From contig NC_084670.1 in assembly GCF_028389875.1 (NCBI RefSeq), forward strand, positions 37,129,333-37,193,332: DNA of 64,000 nucleotides. The letters run 5' to 3'. The notes beneath the pieces are model-generated. The model was not told the DNA's origin and ran no database searches. It was given only the letters and a program-made list of their open reading frames with translations. Both the position numbers and the translations under genes were made by a program. Source of the DNA: Rhea pennata (lineage: Eukaryota > Chordata > Aves > Rheiformes > Rheidae). Shown here in pieces: positions 54,501-64,000 of the stretch (the stretch's first letter is position 1; each line of letters starts with the position of its first letter).

Positions 54501-54950
54501 AAATAATCTGTACTTAAATGCCTACATGCATTTTTCTATTGCATACAGGACTCTCTATCCCCAGGAGATGCCAATTGCATATATCCTGTCCAGATCATCG
54601 CTCAACTTCTGAAGCTGTCAGCAACTGCAGAACTGCTCAGATACTCTTCTGCCACTGCAGCCATCCTTCTCCTGAAGAAGGAAGCACTTGAAGAGCACTT
54701 GGCTCGGCTCCCGCTCAGTGCTGTCCTACCTGTGGAGTAGCAGCCAGGGTTGTTTATCTCCACTGAGGCTCTCTCGTCAAACTCCGTAACTAAACGGTTG
54801 TCATCAGCCTCTTTACCCCCCAGCTCTGGGCGGGCCGTGGGTGAGAGCCACGCCAAATGGTTGTGGCGACAGAGGTGGTGGGAGAAAAACAGGTCAGAAT
54901 CAAAGGTAGACATGTCATCAGGGAGATTCCCAATGGGGATGCGGTAATAT
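51524..54950 (-). pseudogene. POLE: POLE copy 2 C-terminal half exons
   Basis: Exons by pairing with copy 1: 51524-51704, 51845-51977, 52589-52709, 53072-53248, 53761-53965 and 54730-54950. Coding frames are as in copy 1 with few substitutions; in the 53761-53965 exon copy 2 reads [13 protein letters not shown] where copy 1 reads [13 protein letters not shown]. Confidence 0.87.
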
Positions 54951-55177
54951 CTGAGGAAAGGAAAGAGGTACAGTCATCAGGGTAAACACATCAATAGAAG
55001 AACTGTGCCAGCATCATAGTTGCTTGTCCCAACAAGCACAAGAGCACAGAAGGTGACAGCATCTGGCCTCATCTTGGCCTCAGGCTCCTGCAGTCTCCCT
55101 TTCCCACCCAACCAGGAACAAAGTAACCTCCCTAGGGGAATGTGGCCATGGCAGCAGGTGTGCCCAGGATCTCTCAC

Positions 55178-57608
55178 CAGGACTGGGACAGTTCCAGATA
55201 CTGGGACACCTGCTGGCTTTCCTCTGCCATAGGGACCTGCTTCCCTTTATTTGCGACTGGAACCAATGGCTGAAGGGGCTTAGCAGCCCCCAAATCCTCT
55301 TGTCTCCAGTCTGGGAGCTGGGTGTTCCCCCCTGGTGCTGGTTAGCTAGGACCTGAGAGAAATGACAGCAGGAAGATTTGGGGGCTGAGGCCACACTATC
55401 AGCAAGAGATGCCCATCAGCACAGCCAACTCCTTTCTCTCACTCTTATTACCTGTCTCTTGCCTTCAGAAGTGAAGAGCTCATTAATTTTCTTTTGTTTG
55501 TACACATCATTCTTCTCTAGGAGTTTCTTGTGCAGCCAGTCGGGATGCCGGATCCATGGGACAGGATTCTTTACCTGAGGAATATTGTCAAATCACACAT
55601 AAGCAGTCCCCAGAGCCAATGCCCTCTGCCTTTCCTCCCGTCACCACAGACCTGCAGCCCTCCTGTCCTTTCCCACCTCCATACCTGCTGCAGTGCTGCA
55701 GCAAGAGTGATGATTTTCTGGATGGTGCTGCCTAGTCTCTCAGTATAGTAGTCCCAGTCCAGAATCTGGGCAAGACACACAATAGTAGACAGTGAAGTAG
55801 ATGGAGTAGAAAGGTGCTGCTCTGGGCTCCGCTGGGTGATGCAGGGACCAGCATTTCTCCTTGCTTGCAGCACTCTCCACAGCACTTCACTTTGTGACAA
55901 CAAGTAACTGCTGCCCACATAGTGCCTCCCGAGGGAGGAGCTGCAGCCTAGTGCAGGAGAATCAAAGGCTGTGCTGCTCCATAGGGGCGTTCAACTCACC
56001 GCCTGCATGCTGAAGTCCTGCAGTGAGGGGCTCTCCAGCCATTTCCGGAGGTAGTGCTTCCGTACACTGGGCTCTACTTGGAAGACGGCAAGTGGGATGG
56101 CCCTGGAGAAGATAGGGAAGCACCAACCAGCAGCAAGGTCACTGGCAGCACAGCACCCCATCTTCCCAGCCTGCACACACCTCTCTGGGCTTCTCCTCTC
56201 ACCCCTCTGCTATGCCAACAAACAGCAGGCAATTGCACAGCATTACTCACCATTACAGTCTCTTTTATGGTCCAAGCCAGTACACCAGCAATCACTTGGT
56301 CATGCCACATCAATTCACCCTGCCATTCCCTTCACATCCTCCCAAAAGTCCGGGCCCCTCAAGACAGGTTTACTTCTCTGTGACTGGAGACCCTTCTGCT
56401 TTCTTAGCAATGATAAACCGGCAGCTTAGCCCTGCATCCTTCACCATCTAGGCTCCCAAGAATTCTGCCAGATGCTTGGAAGTGCTGATGCAAGTGGATT
56501 TCTGCTCCCCGGAGTCTTCTAGCCTGTGAGACATGGAACGGTTCTCTGAGATCAGCTCAAACAGCTCTCAAGCAGGCATGTTGGCAGCCTGAAAAAGAGA
56601 ACAAGGAAAAAAACCTCACTATCAGGAACCTAATGATCAAACCTAGTTGCTATCATATACATGGAACATTTAAACTGATTGATATGGCTGTCTTTATGAG
56701 GAGTTTGTGAATAATCTCTGCTCCAGTTGCGAACATGACCTATGGAATATAGAGATCACGGACATGAGATCTGCATCAGAACTCATGCTGTGAATGCAAT
56801 GCTTTGAAATGATGTTGTATGGCAAACTCTTAGTGGGCCCAGCTCTGTAGTGCCAGATGCAAAATACAAAGGGGAAGTGCTCCCAATAAACTCCCAAGCA
56901 GAGCAGTCGCTCCGGTTTCTCATCTCTCCTGCTCCCCAGTTTGAGGCTCTGTTTTCTGGCATTGTCTCTGCTCCTGCTGGTTATTTTAAAGCTAATCTCT
57001 TCCGGGCTCCTCAGAAAAGATTCTGCAGGCAAATGGCTCTGCCATCCTCTGATTCAGTGAGTGGCTCCAGAGAAAGTCCTTGGTGGAAGAGGACCACCAG
57101 GCTACCTCTGTGAAAGAGGTGACTGGAGGACAACGCTTACCCACAATTAAGTGGTAACAGCTGAAAGAAGTGCTGTAATAACAGGTCTGGTGCTAAAAGA
57201 CCCAAAAGAGCAGCCCTAGAGAATCAAAGAGGCAGAAATTACAGGCAAACAGCCATCAGAGGCACAATGGACCAACCATTCTCTTCAGACAAAGCCCATA
57301 GTCCCTACAGTGTTAGGGTAGCTTTGACATCTCTTCTCTGGCCCCAGCCTGGGAAGACAAACATGCAGGGGATGCATATCCTGCAAACCCTACACTCACC
57401 TTGTAGGTGAGGAGGTACTGGTTGTGCCTCCAACCAGTAATCAGCCACTTTGGCTACAGAGGCAGAGACCTCCTCCAGTGTGGTGCCTTTCAGAAAGGCC
57501 TCAAATACAGAAGACTGGAATATCTTCACCAACTGCAGCTCTCCCTGTCGCTTCACCTCAAACCCTTTCAGTTCAGCCAACGATCCATCTTCACTGAAGA
57601 CTGCATAC
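55178..57608 (-). pseudogene. POLE: POLE copy 2 thumb/post-polymerase exons with two stops
   Basis: Exons: 55178-55353 (degenerate), 55452-55574, 55685-55765, 56000-56102, 56374-56588 (TAG 56448-56450 and TGA 56568-56570) and 57400-57608. The last has Ala in [10 protein letters not shown], the family residue; copy 1 has Pro. Confidence 0.87.
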
Positions 57609-59126
57609 CTAGGATATAGAGCTTGTGCAAAACCTGGTCTATGCCAAGGAACACTTCTCCCAGGATGCTGCTTACTACCCTCCTGCCAAAGTACTTCTAG
57701 TATTGCCAAACCAGGCAGCCACCAGGTAAGTTCATCCAAGCTGTAGGGCTCTGTACTAGCAGGATCTAGGCATATTTACACAGCTAGAGGCAGTAACATT
57801 ATGAACTACTTCAACTCCAGCTGCAAAAGCACATCATCCTCTGCCCCCAACTTGCCAATACTAATTGGCAAAATGTTCTTAAATGCACACAAATAAAGGG
57901 CAAGAAGTGAGAGTCAGGGTGAGAGGAGTAGAGAAATGGAGTGAGGTACTAGGAAAAGCCTTATAGAGGAGAATCAAGCTTTGTTTGGAAAACACGAGGG
58001 GATGCTGGCAAAATGGACTCAGAGGAAACTGGACATCGCTATTCAAACAACTATGACAACACACTGTCCTCTTTTTTTCTGTTGTGTTTCTTGGATTTCA
58101 CATACCTTTCAATTATTTGTATGGCTCAATACAACCATCACAGGAAGCTTCAGTGGAACAGAGGTGAGACTCAAGCATACATTACTTTCTCACCCCTCCT
58201 CCAGGCAGTCTTTTCTTCCTCAGCTGGCAGGGGTTCCTGCCAGCCAACTCCACACTACTGCTCTTTTCACTTTGAGAGCAAACAAGAAATAAGTGCACTT
58301 GCTGACATCCCCAAATATCACAGAAAAAAAATCAAGGGCCTCTGAGATAAGACTCCCATGAACAGAGTTCATTCAGTGCTTGACATCATCTTGACTTCTG
58401 CGACAGACTCCCTTGGCATGCAAAGGCACTCACAGTGGATGCTGGAGTTCATCCAACAGAGACATTCAAGCAGAAACAAACATAGTCTTGTAAGAGCAGG
58501 GAGTGCTAGAGGACAGTGACAGTATTTTTTGAACCCAGACCCAGGTCTGTGGGCAGTCCTCTCGTGATTGCTCGTGCTCGTATTTAAGGAGGCGGCAGGA
58601 GAAAGTCAGTGAAGTCAAGTGCAATTGCTTTTCTAGAACATGATGGCACTGGCAAGATCCATTCCTTCCCCTAGATGGGGATTAAAGTGGAAACCTGTGG
58701 GAAAAGTGTTACTAGAGGTCTGTAAATTTGAGAGGGACAGACAGAGATTAGTGAATTTAAAGAGAAAATATAGAAAGAAAAATCAAAGTTTGCCTGTGCA
58801 CCTCAAAACCAAACAGGGAGACCATGACTAATCAGGAAGTTTGAGAAGTGCTGTTTTACTATTATCTTCAGAAATTTACTGTCAGAGTGTGTCAATTAAG
58901 GCCAGGGCATAGCTGGATTCAAAGACTGATCTCATGCAAGGAACTTGCCGTTTAAAGACAGCATGATCTCGGTGGTATGCAGCAACAAGCAAACCAAACA
59001 TGCTGCCAGCTCCAGAGGACTGGCAACACGGGGCAAGGACTAACACGCCTCAAATGTAGTCAGGGAAAAGGACCCTCAATCCCTTACTCTGGGGAAGTGG
59101 TGATTTTTCAAGCTTTGAACTCTTAC

Positions 59127-63951
<4,825 letters not shown>

Positions 63952-64000
63952 CTGCGGGGAGATGTAAAGAAGTAAAATTCAAACAAGAAGGAATTAATGA

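Overview
The window is vertebrate nuclear DNA, almost certainly from a bird. Coding blocks are short and spliced, two CR1 LINE fragments are present, one endogenous retrovirus (ERV) is of the avian alpharetrovirus type (tRNA-Trp-like primer site, EAV/ALV-type gag), and the two host genes, P2RX2 (P2X receptor subunit) and POLE (DNA polymerase epsilon catalytic subunit), are neighbours in other amniotes. No bacterial-type operon, CRISPR array, tRNA or rRNA was seen. The species cannot be told from the sequence alone.

Layout. 1-2747: a gutted ERV with betaretrovirus-like gag/pol scraps, an alpharetrovirus-like env and a 3' LTR. 2748-10370: a mosaic of duplicated non-coding blocks, including scrambled P2RX2 exons on the minus strand. 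10380-37464: POLE copy 1 on the plus strand, with CpG-island promoter, exons 1-2, a truncated ERV in place of exon 3, then exonuclease, polymerase and C-terminal exons. 37665-39209: unassigned sequence and a solo-type LTR. 39416-46915: P2RX2 on the plus strand, with recognisable exons 2-5 and 7-11. 46916-48590: intergenic. 48595-64000: POLE copy 2 on the minus strand, running off the right edge.

The main result is a large inverted duplication. POLE copy 1 (22814-37664) and copy 2 (49150-64000) are reverse complements: paired landmarks sum to 86806-86814 across about 15 kb, so very few net indels separate them. Both carry the same disabling changes: a 1-base frameshift, in-frame stops in two exons, a broken splice donor, and loss of a block of central exons. 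POLE is essential, so I infer that both are pseudogene copies that decayed before, or were homogenised after, duplication, and that the working gene lies elsewhere. The tail-to-tail order P2RX2(+) / POLE(-) at 39416-64000 matches the human order, so copy 2 looks like the parental arrangement and copy 1 a rearranged inverted copy that lost the last exon at its breakpoint. P2RX2 exons 2-5 were also duplicated in inverted orientation to 3755-7783, in scrambled order. Together this looks like an ampliconic, rearranged, ERV-rich segment, such as a sex-linked, germline-restricted or subtelomeric region; that placement is a guess.
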